Part shown: positions 8,741 to 16,368 of the stretch, in pieces | How the letters are laid out: every line of letters begins with the position of its first letter | Numbering within the stretch: position 1 is the stretch's first letter | Origin: CAZJFH01 sp964545205 | GTDB lineage: Bacteria > Pseudomonadota > Alphaproteobacteria > Rhodospirillales > Magnetospirillaceae | Direction of reading: 5' to 3' | Length of the DNA: 64,000 nt | Assembly (NCBI GenBank): GCA_964545205.1 | Contig: CAZJFH010000003.1 | Span: forward strand, 58,511-122,510 | Position numbers and translations under genes: made by a program | Notes under the pieces: generated by a model | The model's input: only the letters and a program-made list of their open reading frames with translations | Told to the model about the DNA's origin: nothing | The model's database searches: none

Positions 8741-8813
8741 CCCTTCCCCGCCCGCGGGGAAGGGTTGGGGTGCGGGCTGGCGGGTCCCCCCCTCTCCCGA
8801 AAGCGGAAGAGGG
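8741..8813. repeat. Double-palindrome intergenic repeat between glcD and glcE
   Basis: Two inverted repeats sit side by side. The first is CCCTTCCCCGC (8741-8751) / GCGGGGAAGGG (8754-8764), a perfect 11-bp stem. The second is CCCTCTCCCG / CGGAAGAGGG (8790-8813), with one internal mismatch. They are joined by a G-rich spacer containing GGGGTGCGGGCTG. The arrangement is that of a BIME-like pair and resembles the element at 26791-26916. Being inside the glcDEF transcript, it may affect mRNA stability or relative expression. Confidence 0.8.
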
Positions 8814-8837
8814 TGTTCTCGGACGGTTCCGACGGCA

Positions 8838-10325
8838 TCAGAACCTCGGCAGGTTCGGGAACGGCAGGTTGCCGCCGCTGACGTGCAGCTTGCCGAGTTC
8901 GGCGCAGGCGTGAAGCTGCGGGAACACCTTGCCGGGATTGAGCAACTGTCCGGGATCGAAGGCGCATTTGACCCGCATCTGCTGCGCCAGGTCGACCTCG
9001 TCGAACATCGAGCCCATCAGGTCGCGCTTCTCGACGCCGACGCCGTGCTCGCCGGTCAGCACGCCGCCGACCGCGACGCAGGACAGCAGGATGTCGGCGC
9101 CGAACGCCTCGGCCGCCTCCAGCTCGCCGGGACGGTTGGCGTCGAACAGGATCAGCGGATGCAGGTTGCCGTCGCCGGCGTGGAAGACGTTGGCGACGCG
9201 GAGCCCGTGCTTGCGCGAGTACGCGGCGGTGGCGCTCAGCACCTCGGGCAGGCGGGCGCGCGGGATGGTGCCGTCCATGCACAGGTAGTCGGGCGAGATG
9301 CGGCCGACGGCGGGGAACGCGGCCTTGCGGCCGGCCCAGAAGGTCAGCCGCTCCTCGTCGCTGGTCGAGGCGCGGACCTCGGTGGCGCCGAGCCGCCGGG
9401 CGATGGCGCCGACGCGCTCGATCAGGTGGTCGACCTCGGCCGCCGGGCCGTCCAGCTCGCAGATCAGGAGCGCCTCGACGTCGAGCGGGTAACCGGCGTG
9501 GACGAAGTCCTCGGCGGCCTGGATCGCCGGCCGGTCCATCATCTCCAGCGCCGCCGGGATGATGCCCTCGGCGATGATCGCCGCGACGCAGTCGCCGGCC
9601 GCCTCGTTGCCGGGGAAGCCCATCAGGAGGGCGCGCGCCGTCTCGGGGCTGCGCAGGATGCGCACGCTGACCTCGGTGATGACGCCGAGCAGGCCCTCGG
9701 AGCCGGTGACCACGCCCATCAGGTCGTAGCCGTCGCCGTCCGACTGGTGCTTGCCGCCCAGCCGCAGCACGGTGCCGTCGATCAGCACCATCTCGACCCC
9801 GAGCAGGTTGTTGGTGGTCAGGCCGTATTTCAGGCAATGCACGCCGCCCGAGTTCTCGGCGACGTTGCCGCCGATCGAACAGGCGATCTGGCTGGACGGA
9901 TCGGGCGCGTAGTAGAAGCCGCGGTGCTGCACGGCATTGGTGATGGCGAGATTGGTGACTCCCGGCTGCGCCACCACGCAGCGATTGTCCCAGTCGATTT
10001 CGATGATGCGGTTGAACCGGCTCAGCCCCAGCGTCACCGCGTCGGCGAGCGGCAGCGCCCCGCCCGACAGGCCGGTGCCGGCGCCGCGCGGCACGACCTT
10101 GACGCCGTTGTCGTGGCAGTAGGCCAGCACCTTCGAGACCTGCTCGGTCGTCGACGGCAGCACCACGATCATCGGCAGCTGACGATAGGCCGACAGGCCG
10201 TCGCACTCGTAGGTGCGCAGCTCGTCGGCGTCGGTAATGACCCCGTCGGGCACGATCCGCCGCAGATCCGCAACAATCTGCGGCCGGCGCGCGATCACCG
10301 CGTGATCGGGATCCGGCATCCGCAT
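8838..10325 (-). CDS. glcD: Glycolate oxidase FAD-linked subunit
   Basis: GlcD (495 residues) is the catalytic flavin subunit that oxidises glycolate, and in this family sometimes D-lactate. The FAD-binding type 4 domain has VVPRGAGTGLSGGALPL, QPGVTNLAITNAV, CSIGGNVAENSGGVHCLKYG and TGSEGLLGVITEV; the C-terminal half has VFHAGDGNLHPLILFD and GGVLTGEHGVGVEKRD. The ATG at 10325 follows GGAGG at a seven-base spacing. It is the first gene of glcDEF. A GntR-type operator is at 10341-10353, just upstream. Confidence 0.96.
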   Translation of the reverse strand: MRMPDPDHAVIARRPQIVADLRRIVPDGVITDADELRTYECDGLSAYRQLPMIVVLPSTTEQVSKVLAYCHDNGVKVVPRGAGTGLSGGALPLADAVTLGLSRFNRIIEIDWDNRCVVAQPGVTNLAITNAVQHRGFYYAPDPSSQIACSIGGNVAENSGGVHCLKYGLTTNNLLGVEMVLIDGTVLRLGGKHQSDGDGYDLMGVVTGSEGLLGVITEVSVRILRSPETARALLMGFPGNEAAGDCVAAIIAEGIIPAALEMMDRPAIQAAEDFVHAGYPLDVEALLICELDGPAAEVDHLIERVGAIARRLGATEVRASTSDEERLTFWAGRKAAFPAVGRISPDYLCMDGTIPRARLPEVLSATAAYSRKHGLRVANVFHAGDGNLHPLILFDANRPGELEAAEAFGADILLSCVAVGGVLTGEHGVGVEKRDLMGSMFDEVDLAQQMRVKCAFDPGQLLNPGKVFPQLHACAELGKLHVSGGNLPFPNLPRF

Positions 10326-10340
10326 CTGACATCCTCCGTT

Positions 10341-10353
10341 CTGGTATGACCAG
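10341..10353 (-). promoter_or_regulatory. Predicted GntR/FadR-family operator for glcDEF
   Basis: CTGGTATGACCAG has five-base inverted arms (CTGGT/ACCAG) around three bases. It matches the TGGT-N3-ACCA core that GntR regulators of the FadR subfamily (PdhR, GlcC, LldR) bind. It lies 15 bases before the glcD ATG, where binding would block transcription or early elongation. The regulator gene is not in the window. The site is seen; the function is inferred from position and consensus. Confidence 0.6.
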
Positions 10354-10379
10354 TTTATCGGCTGCCATGCCCGATTGGC

Positions 10380-10391
10380 AATGCATGCATT
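10380..10391. promoter_or_regulatory. Perfect 12-bp palindrome in the glcD / DUF1469 divergent region
   Basis: AATGCATGCATT is its own reverse complement and is AT-rich compared with its surroundings. It lies in the 150-base region between two divergent genes (glcD minus, 10476 plus), 27 bases from the putative GntR operator. It could be an operator for either gene; no regulator is assigned. Confidence 0.4.
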
Positions 10392-10475
10392 TGCCCGCGA
10401 TCGTCCGCCGGCCGGGAACCCCGGGGCGGGCGGCGCTGTTTGGTACGGGTGTTCGTCTCGACTGGCGAGGATGTC

Positions 10476-10883
10476 ATGCCCAACGATACCCACGGCAACG
10501 GCGGTTCCACGCTTTCGGCGCTGTTCACCAACCTGCTGCAGGACATGTCCCTGCTGGTGCGCAAGGAAATGGCGCTGGCGCGGCTGGAGACCAGCCAGAA
10601 GATCTCGCAGGCCGGCAGCGGCGCCACCATGCTGGCGATCGGCGCCGTCCTCGGCCTGATCGGCGGCATCGGCCTGATGACCGCGGCCGCGGTTGCCCTC
10701 GCGCTGGTGCTGCCGGCCTGGGCGGCGTGGCTGATCGTCGGCGGCGCCATCGCCTTCGTGGCGATGATCTTCGCGATGGCCGGCTACAGCAGGATCAAAC
10801 CGCGCCACCTGAAGCCCGAGCGCACGATGCGCACCCTGCGCGAGGACGCGATCTTCGCGCGCCAGCAGATTCGAGGAGGCTGA
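10476..10883 (+). CDS. Phage_holin_3_6/DUF1469 (YqjE-like) membrane protein
   Basis: This 135-residue protein has an amphipathic N-terminal helix (LSALFTNLLQDMSLLVRKEMALAR), then two hydrophobic segments (about residues 45-75 and 80-100), and a basic C-terminal tail. This is the layout of the YqjE/DUF1469 family, which databases label holin although most members are chromosomal envelope proteins of unknown role. The ATG at 10476 follows GCGAGG. It is followed after one base by a 71-residue gene with a good ribosome site, so the two form an operon reminiscent of yqjD-yqjE-yqjK. Confidence 0.8.
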   Translation: MPNDTHGNGGSTLSALFTNLLQDMSLLVRKEMALARLETSQKISQAGSGATMLAIGAVLGLIGGIGLMTAAAVALALVLPAWAAWLIVGGAIAFVAMIFAMAGYSRIKPRHLKPERTMRTLREDAIFARQQIRGG

Positions 10884-10884
10884 C

Positions 10885-11100
10885 GTGGCGGGAATGGTAC
10901 GCGGACTCGTGAAGGGCGCCGCCCGCGGCATGGCGTTGCGCGCGGCGATGCGCAGCCCGGTCGGGCTGGCGCTGCTGGCCGCCGGCGCCGGCTGGATGGC
11001 GATGAAGAAGGTGCGCGGCGGCGCGACCTCGCGGCGGATGAGCGAGGCGGAGACCCACCGCCTGGTGGCCCGCCGCGGCCGCTACTGGCGCGGAGAGTGA
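10885..11100 (+). CDS. Small basic membrane-associated protein, unknown
   Basis: This 71-residue protein starts at GTG with a GAGGAGG ribosome site four bases upstream, overlapping the end of the preceding gene. It has a positively charged amphipathic N-terminus, a short hydrophobic stretch (VGLALLAAGAGWMAMKKV, about residues 26-43) and an Arg-rich tail. Position after a YqjE-like gene suggests a YqjK-like partner. No catalytic motif is seen. Confidence 0.65.
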   Translation: MAGMVRGLVKGAARGMALRAAMRSPVGLALLAAGAGWMAMKKVRGGATSRRMSEAETHRLVARRGRYWRGE

Positions 11101-11120
11101 CACCGTGCCGCCTATGGCTC

Positions 11121-11260
11121 GGGCGATCCGTCGCTCCCGCGCGAACGAGCGTGTGAAGAAATGCGATCCGTCGCTCCCGCGAAAGCGGGAGCCCATTCCT
11201 GAGGCGCGCAACCCGTTGAAATGCCACAGGAATGGATGCCCGCTTTCGCGGGCATGACGG
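11121..11260. repeat. Composite palindromic repeat (BIME-like) upstream of yihY
   Basis: GCGATCCGTCGCTCCCGCG occurs twice as a direct repeat (11123-11141 and 11163-11181). The second copy runs into GCTCCCGC GAAA GCGGGAGC (11172-11191). CCATTCCTG (11193-11201) pairs perfectly with CAGGAATGG (11227-11235), which is followed by a third palindrome GCCCGCTTTCGCGGGC (11238-11253). The whole can fold as one stem with a hairpin on each side. Elements whose translation reads MPAFAGMT are a widespread proteobacterial intergenic repeat class; this copy gives exactly that reading. Confidence 0.8.
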
Positions 11261-11304
11261 CGAAGAGCCAGGTCAAACGCGCACGGAGCCAAGGGAGACT
11301 CAGC

Positions 11305-12264
11305 ATGGCGGAACACGCGAGCGCCCGCGGGCGCGAGGCCGGGCGCCCGGGCGCCATTCCGAAGCGCGGCTGGAAGGACGTCGCCTGGCGGGTCAAGGAG
11401 GAGGCGACCAGGGACAACCTGTCGATGGTCGCCGGCGGCGTCGCTTTCTACACGCTGCTGGCGCTTCCTCCGGCGCTGGCCGCCGTGGTGTCGATCTACG
11501 GCCTGGTCGCCAGCCCGGAGACGGTGCAGCAGCAGATGGCCAACCTGTCGGGCATGCTGCCGGGCGGCGCCCAGGATATTTTCGAGCAGCAGCTCACGCG
11601 GGTGGCACAGGCCTCGGGCGGCGCGCTGGGCATCAGCCTGGTGGTCAGCATCGTCATCGCCCTGTGGTCGGCGGCCAAGGGCATGAAGGCGCTGATCATC
11701 GCGCTGAACATCGCCTATGACGAGGAAGAGAAGCGCGGGTTCCTGAAGCTCAACGCCCTCGCCCTGGCGCTGACCGTCGCGGCGATCGTCTACCTGATCC
11801 TGGCCCTGACGGTGGTCGCCGCGGTGCCGGCCTTCATCGACAATCTCGGCCTGCCGGAATGGCTGCGCTGGACGCTGCAGCTGGTGCGCTGGCCGATCCT
11901 GTTCGTGCTGGCGGCGGCGGCGCTGGCGGCGATCTACCGTTATGCGCCGAGCCGCGACCGGCCGCGCTGGAACTGGGCCAGCCCCGGCGCGCTGGTCGGC
12001 ACCGCGCTGTGGCTGCTGGGCTCGATCGCGTTCTCGGTCTATGTCAGCAACTTCGGCAGCTACAACAAGACCTACGGCGCGCTGGCGGCGGTGGTGCTGC
12101 TGATGATGTGGATGTTCATCTCGGCGTATGCGGTGCTGATCGGCGCCGAGGTCAACGCCGAGACCGAGCGCCAGACCCGGCGCGACACCACGCGCGGACC
12201 GTCGGAGCCGATGGGCACGCGCGGCGCCCGCTCGGCGGACACCCTGGGCGAGGAGAAGGGCTGA
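11305..12264 (+). CDS. YihY/UPF0761 family inner-membrane protein
   Basis: This 319-residue polytopic protein has the YihY/virulence factor BrkB fold: a cytosolic start, the signature NLSMVAGGVAFYTLLALPPALAAVVSIYGL (residues about 38-70), and about six membrane segments ending near LLMMWMFISAYAVLIGAEVNAE. Family members are distant relatives of RNase BN-annotated proteins but are not nucleases; the role is unknown. The start ATG has an AAGGGAGA ribosome site; earlier in-frame ATGs fall inside the palindromic repeat. The charged C-terminal tail (about 35 residues) is typical. Confidence 0.9.
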   Translation: MAEHASARGREAGRPGAIPKRGWKDVAWRVKEEATRDNLSMVAGGVAFYTLLALPPALAAVVSIYGLVASPETVQQQMANLSGMLPGGAQDIFEQQLTRVAQASGGALGISLVVSIVIALWSAAKGMKALIIALNIAYDEEEKRGFLKLNALALALTVAAIVYLILALTVVAAVPAFIDNLGLPEWLRWTLQLVRWPILFVLAAAALAAIYRYAPSRDRPRWNWASPGALVGTALWLLGSIAFSVYVSNFGSYNKTYGALAAVVLLMMWMFISAYAVLIGAEVNAETERQTRRDTTRGPSEPMGTRGARSADTLGEEKG

Positions 12265-12289
12265 AGGTCGAACCCGGACCCACCAAAGC

Positions 12290-12319
12290 AAAGAGCGGAG
12301 CCGCGAGGCTCCGCTCTTT
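12290..12319. terminator. Bidirectional terminator hairpin between yihY and rpmJ
   Basis: AAAGAGCGGAGCC (12290-12302) and GGCTCCGCTCTTT (12307-12319) form a perfect 13-bp stem with a GCGA loop. The A/T ends supply a short U-run on either transcript. It lies between two convergent genes, the expected place for a shared terminator. Confidence 0.85.
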
Positions 12320-12358
12320 CGCGTTCCGTGCCGGTCGGACGACGCGGCCGGGTGACCT

Positions 12359-12484
12359 TTAGCCCTGGCGCGCCTTGAAGCGCGGGTTGGTCTTGTTGAT
12401 CACGTAGATGCGGCCCTTGCGGCGCACGACACGGCAGTTCTTGTCGCGCAGCTTGGCCGACTTCAGCGAGTTGCGAATCTTCAT
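12359..12484 (-). CDS. rpmJ: 50S ribosomal protein L36 (cysteine-poor, 41-residue type)
   Basis: Translation of the minus strand gives 41 residues beginning MKIRNSLKSAKLRDKNC and ending NPRFKARQG, the longer L36 form. It keeps KNCRVVRRKGRIYVIN but has only one cysteine, so the zinc-binding C-C-C-H set of the 37-residue L36 is missing. This is the zinc-independent type common in Alphaproteobacteria. The start ATG at 12484 lies in a short intergenic region before the aminotransferase. Confidence 0.95.
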   Translation of the reverse strand: MKIRNSLKSAKLRDKNCRVVRRKGRIYVINKTNPRFKARQG

Positions 12485-12589
12485 AACGAATGTCCTTGCC
12501 GACCATCGTCCGTCTTGAGAGCCGGGAACATACGGACTGCCACCGGGCCTGTCAACCGCGTTTCAGGCGCAGGACGCCGCCGGCCGCGG

Positions 12590-13729
12590 TTACTTCCGCC
12601 ACGCGCGCAGCCGCCGCGCCGCCTCGGCCATCGCCTCGGTGGCGCCGGCGAAGGAGAAGCGCATGAAGCGGTGGCCCTGCGCCGGGTCGAAGTCGATGCC
12701 GGGCGTCGCGGCGATGCCGGTCTCGGCCAGCATGCGGCGGCAGAATTCGGGGCTGTCGTTGGTCAGGTGGCCGATATCGGCGTAGACGTAGAAGGCGCCG
12801 TCGGCGGGCGCCAGGCGGTCGAAGCCGGCCCGCGGCAGTTCGGCCAGCAGCAGGTCGCGGTTGGCGCGGTAGCGGGCGACGTTGGCGTCGAGCGCCGGCT
12901 TGCAGTCGAACACCGCCAGCGCCGCGTGCTGCGACAGCGTCGGCGCCGAGATGAACAGGTTCTGCGCCAGGCACTCGACCGAGCGCAGCAGGTCGGGCGG
13001 CACCACCAGCCAGCCGAGGCGCCAGCCGGTCATCGAATAGTATTTCGAGAAGCTGTTGACGACGATGGCGCTGCCCTGCCCGGCCGCGGTCGCCGCCTCC
13101 ATGCCGTAGGTGATGCCGTGGTAGATCTCGTCCGACACCAGCCGGATGCCGTTGTCGTGGCAGTGGCCGGCCAGGCGCCGGAACTCGTCGGGCGGCATCA
13201 TCGAGCCGGTGGGATTGGACGGGCTGGCGACGATCAGGCCGTCGAGGCCGAGGTCGCGCACCAGCTCGACGCTGGGCTGGAAGCGGGTCTCGGGCCCGAC
13301 CGGGATCAGCACCGGCTCGACGCCGAGCGCGGCGAGGATGTTGCGGTAGGCGGGATAGCCCGGCGTCGCCATCCCGACGCGGTCGCCGGGATCGAAGGCG
13401 GCCAGGAAGCCGAGCACGAAGGCGCCGGACGAGCCGGTGGCGACGACGATCTGCTCGGGATCGACGGTGGCGCCGTAGCTCTCGGCGTAGTGCCGGGCGA
13501 TGCGCCGGCGCAGCGGCTCGATGCCGAGCGCCAGGGTGTAGCCGAGGCGGTCGGTGTCGAGCGCCGCCTTGGCCGCGGCCAGCACCGCCTCGGGCGCGCC
13601 GGTCGAGGGCTGGCCGACCTCGAGGTGCAGCACGTCGGCGCCGGTGGCGGCGCGCTCGGCCGCCGCGCGCATCACGTCCATCACGATGAAGGGCGGAATC
13701 GCCCCGCGCCGCGCCGCCTTGAGCGCCAT
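12590..13729 (-). CDS. Class I/II pyridoxal-phosphate aminotransferase
   Basis: This 379-residue fold-type I aminotransferase has the PLP Lys229 in NSFSKYYSMTGWRLG, with Asn172 in SNPTGS, Asp200 in VSDEIYHG and Arg near the C-terminus (HRFMRFSFAG). The family includes aspartate, alanine and aromatic aminotransferases; sequence alone does not fix the substrate. It starts three bases after the stop of the GGT-like gene, so they are probably co-transcribed, which hints at amino-acid or peptide turnover. rpmJ lies downstream on the same strand. Confidence 0.9.
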   Translation of the reverse strand: MALKAARRGAIPPFIVMDVMRAAAERAATGADVLHLEVGQPSTGAPEAVLAAAKAALDTDRLGYTLALGIEPLRRRIARHYAESYGATVDPEQIVVATGSSGAFVLGFLAAFDPGDRVGMATPGYPAYRNILAALGVEPVLIPVGPETRFQPSVELVRDLGLDGLIVASPSNPTGSMMPPDEFRRLAGHCHDNGIRLVSDEIYHGITYGMEAATAAGQGSAIVVNSFSKYYSMTGWRLGWLVVPPDLLRSVECLAQNLFISAPTLSQHAALAVFDCKPALDANVARYRANRDLLLAELPRAGFDRLAPADGAFYVYADIGHLTNDSPEFCRRMLAETGIAATPGIDFDPAQGHRFMRFSFAGATEAMAEAARRLRAWRK

Positions 13730-13732
13730 GCC

Positions 13733-14863
13733 TCAGTCGCTCCCGATCGCCAGGGCGAGGCCGCTGCCGCCCGGATCGGTCACCGCCAGGCAGCTCTTGC
13801 GCGACGGCCGGCCGCTGGCGCAGGCGATGGCGTTGGCGCCGCTGCCGGCCGGAACGAGTCGCGGCAGCGGCAGCGGCTCGTAGCGCGCCCGCCCGGCGAT
13901 CGCCGATTCGACGACGGCGGCGGCATCGGCGGCGATGCCGAGATGCGGCTCCTTGACGTGGCGGTTGGAGACCAGGGTCATCGGCATCGGCGCGACGCCG
14001 CCGAGTTCCGCGACCAGCATGCCGGTCTCGCCGGCGAAGCGCCCGGTCCCGAACGGCCGCCCCATGCTCAGCCCGCACACCGCCATGCGCCCGACGACGT
14101 CGAGCACCACGAACCCGGTCTGCCCCGCCCCGGGCGCGGCGAGGCCGGCGCTCGGCAGGAAATGGGCGAGATCGTCGGCCGCCGGACGCGACGCCGGCTG
14201 CACCCAGGCGGGAAGGTAGTCGCGCACCGCCGCCGCCGAGGTGCGGCCGCCGGCGGCGTTGATCGCCGCGGCGAGCGCCGGCGCGTCCTGCTGGTACAGA
14301 TCGCCCGGGCCCTTGAAGCGCAGGCGGCCCAGCGTCGCCGCCAGCGCCGGCTGCTGCAGGCGCTGGCCCTCGGCCAGGCCGCCGACCAGCGCCGCGGCGT
14401 CCGAGGCCGGCGGCGCCTGGCCGGCGTCGACCAGCAGCGCCCGCGACGCCTGGGTCCCGAACCGGGCCAGGTTCTCGGCCGGCGAGACGATCGATTCCCA
14501 GCGCAGCCGGCCGTAGCGGGCGTGCAGCGCGAACAGCCCGCGCGGCAGGCCGGGAACGCCGCCCTGCGACATGAAGTCGAGTCCGACGACCTCGTTGCCG
14601 ACCGGGTCGTAGAGCAGGCAGGCGCCGCCGCCGCCGAGGCCGGCCGCCGAGGGCAGCGTCACCGCCAGCGCCAGGCCGACCGCCGCGGCGGCGTCGACGG
14701 CGCTGCCGCCGGCGCTCAGAACCTCGCGGCCGACCAGCGCCGCGCGCGGCTCCTCGGCCACCACGATGCCGGCGAATCCGCCGACATGTCCCGGCCTGCC
14801 CAGCGGCGTCTCGGGGCCGCCGCAGCCGGCCAGGGCGAGGCCGAGCGCCAGCGTCGCCGCCAC
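13733..14863 (-). CDS. Gamma-glutamyltranspeptidase-like lipoprotein, probably catalytically inactive
   Basis: Starting at the GTG at 14863 gives 376 residues with a signal ending LALAGC, a good lipobox. The body resembles the Ntn-hydrolase gamma-glutamyltransferase family: VLSAGGSAVDAAAAVGLALAV and AAGLGGGGACLLYD in the first half, FGTGRFAGETGMLVAE in the second. Aligned by that FGTG motif, the position of the autoprocessing threonine (TTHYS in E. coli GGT) reads QTGFV, so the nucleophile appears to be glutamine. It is also short (usual 550-580). The start is uncertain because no clear ribosome site is seen. Function is unknown; it may be a binding or structural protein. Confidence 0.7.
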   Translation of the reverse strand: MAATLALGLALAGCGGPETPLGRPGHVGGFAGIVVAEEPRAALVGREVLSAGGSAVDAAAAVGLALAVTLPSAAGLGGGGACLLYDPVGNEVVGLDFMSQGGVPGLPRGLFALHARYGRLRWESIVSPAENLARFGTQASRALLVDAGQAPPASDAAALVGGLAEGQRLQQPALAATLGRLRFKGPGDLYQQDAPALAAAINAAGGRTSAAAVRDYLPAWVQPASRPAADDLAHFLPSAGLAAPGAGQTGFVVLDVVGRMAVCGLSMGRPFGTGRFAGETGMLVAELGGVAPMPMTLVSNRHVKEPHLGIAADAAAVVESAIAGRARYEPLPLPRLVPAGSGANAIACASGRPSRKSCLAVTDPGGSGLALAIGSD

Positions 14864-14927
14864 GCGGTTTCGTTGACGAGAACCGCCCGGTGCCGTAATG
14901 ATCGGGGCTGCTGCCGAAGGTGATTTC

Positions 14928-16280
14928 GTGTTCACGCGCATCCTGGTACTCGTCGTCTTCTGCCTGACCACGCTGGCCGCTCCGGGCGGGATGGCAGCCG
15001 ACCGTATAAGCTTCGTGCGCGACGCGGAAGTGGAAAATGCCATCCGGGCCTTCGCGACGCCGATCTTTCGCGCCGCCGGACTGTCGCCGGAATCGGTGCG
15101 CATCCATCTGGTCAGGGACCAGTCGCTGAACGCCTTCGTGGCCGGCGGCATGCGGCTGTTCCTCAACACCGGCCTGCTGATCCGCACCGAGCACGCCGGC
15201 CAGCTCGTCGGCGTCATCGCCCACGAGACCGGCCACATCGTCGGCGGCCACCTCGCCCGCATGGACGAGGCGATGGCCAACGCCACCGCCGAGGCGATCA
15301 TCTCGATGGTGCTCGGCGCCGCCGCCGCCGCCGCCGCCGGCCGGCCGGACGTCGGCGCCGGCGTGCTGATGGGCGGGCAGAGCATGGCCCAGCGCTCGTT
15401 CTTCGCCTACACCCGGACCCAGGAGCAGTCGGCCGACCAGGCGGCGGTCAAGCTGATGGACGCCGCCGGGCTGAGCAGCCGCGGGCTGCTGGAATTCATG
15501 GACATCCTGGGCGACCAGGAGCTGCTGCTGGCCGAGCGCCAGGATCCCTACGTGCGCACCCATCCCCTGACCCGCGACCGCGTGTCGTTCCTGCGCCACC
15601 ACGTCGAGACCTCGGCCCGCTCGGCGGCCGACGTGCCGCCCGAATTCGCCGAGATGCACCGGCGGATGCGCGCCAAGCTGTTCGCCTTCCTGGAGCCGAC
15701 GGGGCGCACGCTGCAGCGCTACAAGGAAGACGACGACAGCATCGAGGCCCGCTACGCCCGCGCCATCGCCTGGCACCGCAAGCCCGACCTGCCCAAGGCG
15801 CTGGCTCTGATCGACGGCCTGATCGCCGAGCGGCCGCGGGATCCCTATTTCCACGAGCTGCGCGGCCAGATCCTGTTCGAGCACGGCAACGCGCGCGACG
15901 CCGTGACCTCGTACCGCGAGGCCGTGCGGCTGCTGCCCGATTCGCATCTGATCCGGCTGAGCGCCGCCCAGGTCCTGGTGGCGCTGGAAGGCCCCGATGA
16001 TCTGCGCGAGGCCATCGAACACCTGGAGCCGGTGGTGCGGGTCGAGCCGCGCAACAGCTTCGCCTGGCGCCTGCTGGCGGTGGCCCACGGGCGGCTGGGC
16101 AACGAGGCGATGGCGTCGCTGGCGATGGCCGAGGAGGCGCTGCTGACCGGCCGCGTGCCGGACGCCAACTTCCACGCCGGACGCGCCGAACAGCTGCTCA
16201 GGAAGAACAGCCCCGCCTGGCTGCAGGCCCAGGACATCAAGGCCCGCGCCGCCAATATTCGCAGCGAGCGCGAGCGCTGA
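14928..16280 (+). CDS. M48-family periplasmic metalloprotease with TPR domain (BepA-like)
   Basis: The 450-residue protein has a signal peptide (ILVLVVFCLTTLAAPGGMAA), the zinc motif HETGH at residues 99-103, a downstream EQSAD that supplies the third ligand, and a C-terminal TPR region (from about residue 280, ALIDGLIAERPRDPYFHELRGQ onward). This is the layout of BepA/YfgC, an outer-membrane assembly protease-chaperone. The GTG at 14928 is preferred because it places the signal at the N-terminus; an ATG at 14898 is also open. It is divergent from the GGT-like gene with only 64 bases between. Confidence 0.9.
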   Translation: MFTRILVLVVFCLTTLAAPGGMAADRISFVRDAEVENAIRAFATPIFRAAGLSPESVRIHLVRDQSLNAFVAGGMRLFLNTGLLIRTEHAGQLVGVIAHETGHIVGGHLARMDEAMANATAEAIISMVLGAAAAAAAGRPDVGAGVLMGGQSMAQRSFFAYTRTQEQSADQAAVKLMDAAGLSSRGLLEFMDILGDQELLLAERQDPYVRTHPLTRDRVSFLRHHVETSARSAADVPPEFAEMHRRMRAKLFAFLEPTGRTLQRYKEDDDSIEARYARAIAWHRKPDLPKALALIDGLIAERPRDPYFHELRGQILFEHGNARDAVTSYREAVRLLPDSHLIRLSAAQVLVALEGPDDLREAIEHLEPVVRVEPRNSFAWRLLAVAHGRLGNEAMASLAMAEEALLTGRVPDANFHAGRAEQLLRKNSPAWLQAQDIKARAANIRSERER

Positions 16281-16368
16281 CCCGGTGGTCTTGCCGATCC
16301 GCCGGCCTTCGCGCATGATGCCAGCCCCGCCGGCCGCACACAGGCCGATCAGAAGGTAAACCGACCCG

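Noticed and set aside
10476..10883. Phage holin and a prophage remnant
   Set aside because: The holin name comes from a family label; no lysozyme, integrase or structural phage gene is near, and the layout fits chromosomal YqjE.
11221..11304. N-terminal extension of YihY beginning MPQEWMPAFAGMT
   Set aside because: This peptide is the translation of the palindromic repeat; the ATG at 11305 has its own ribosome site.
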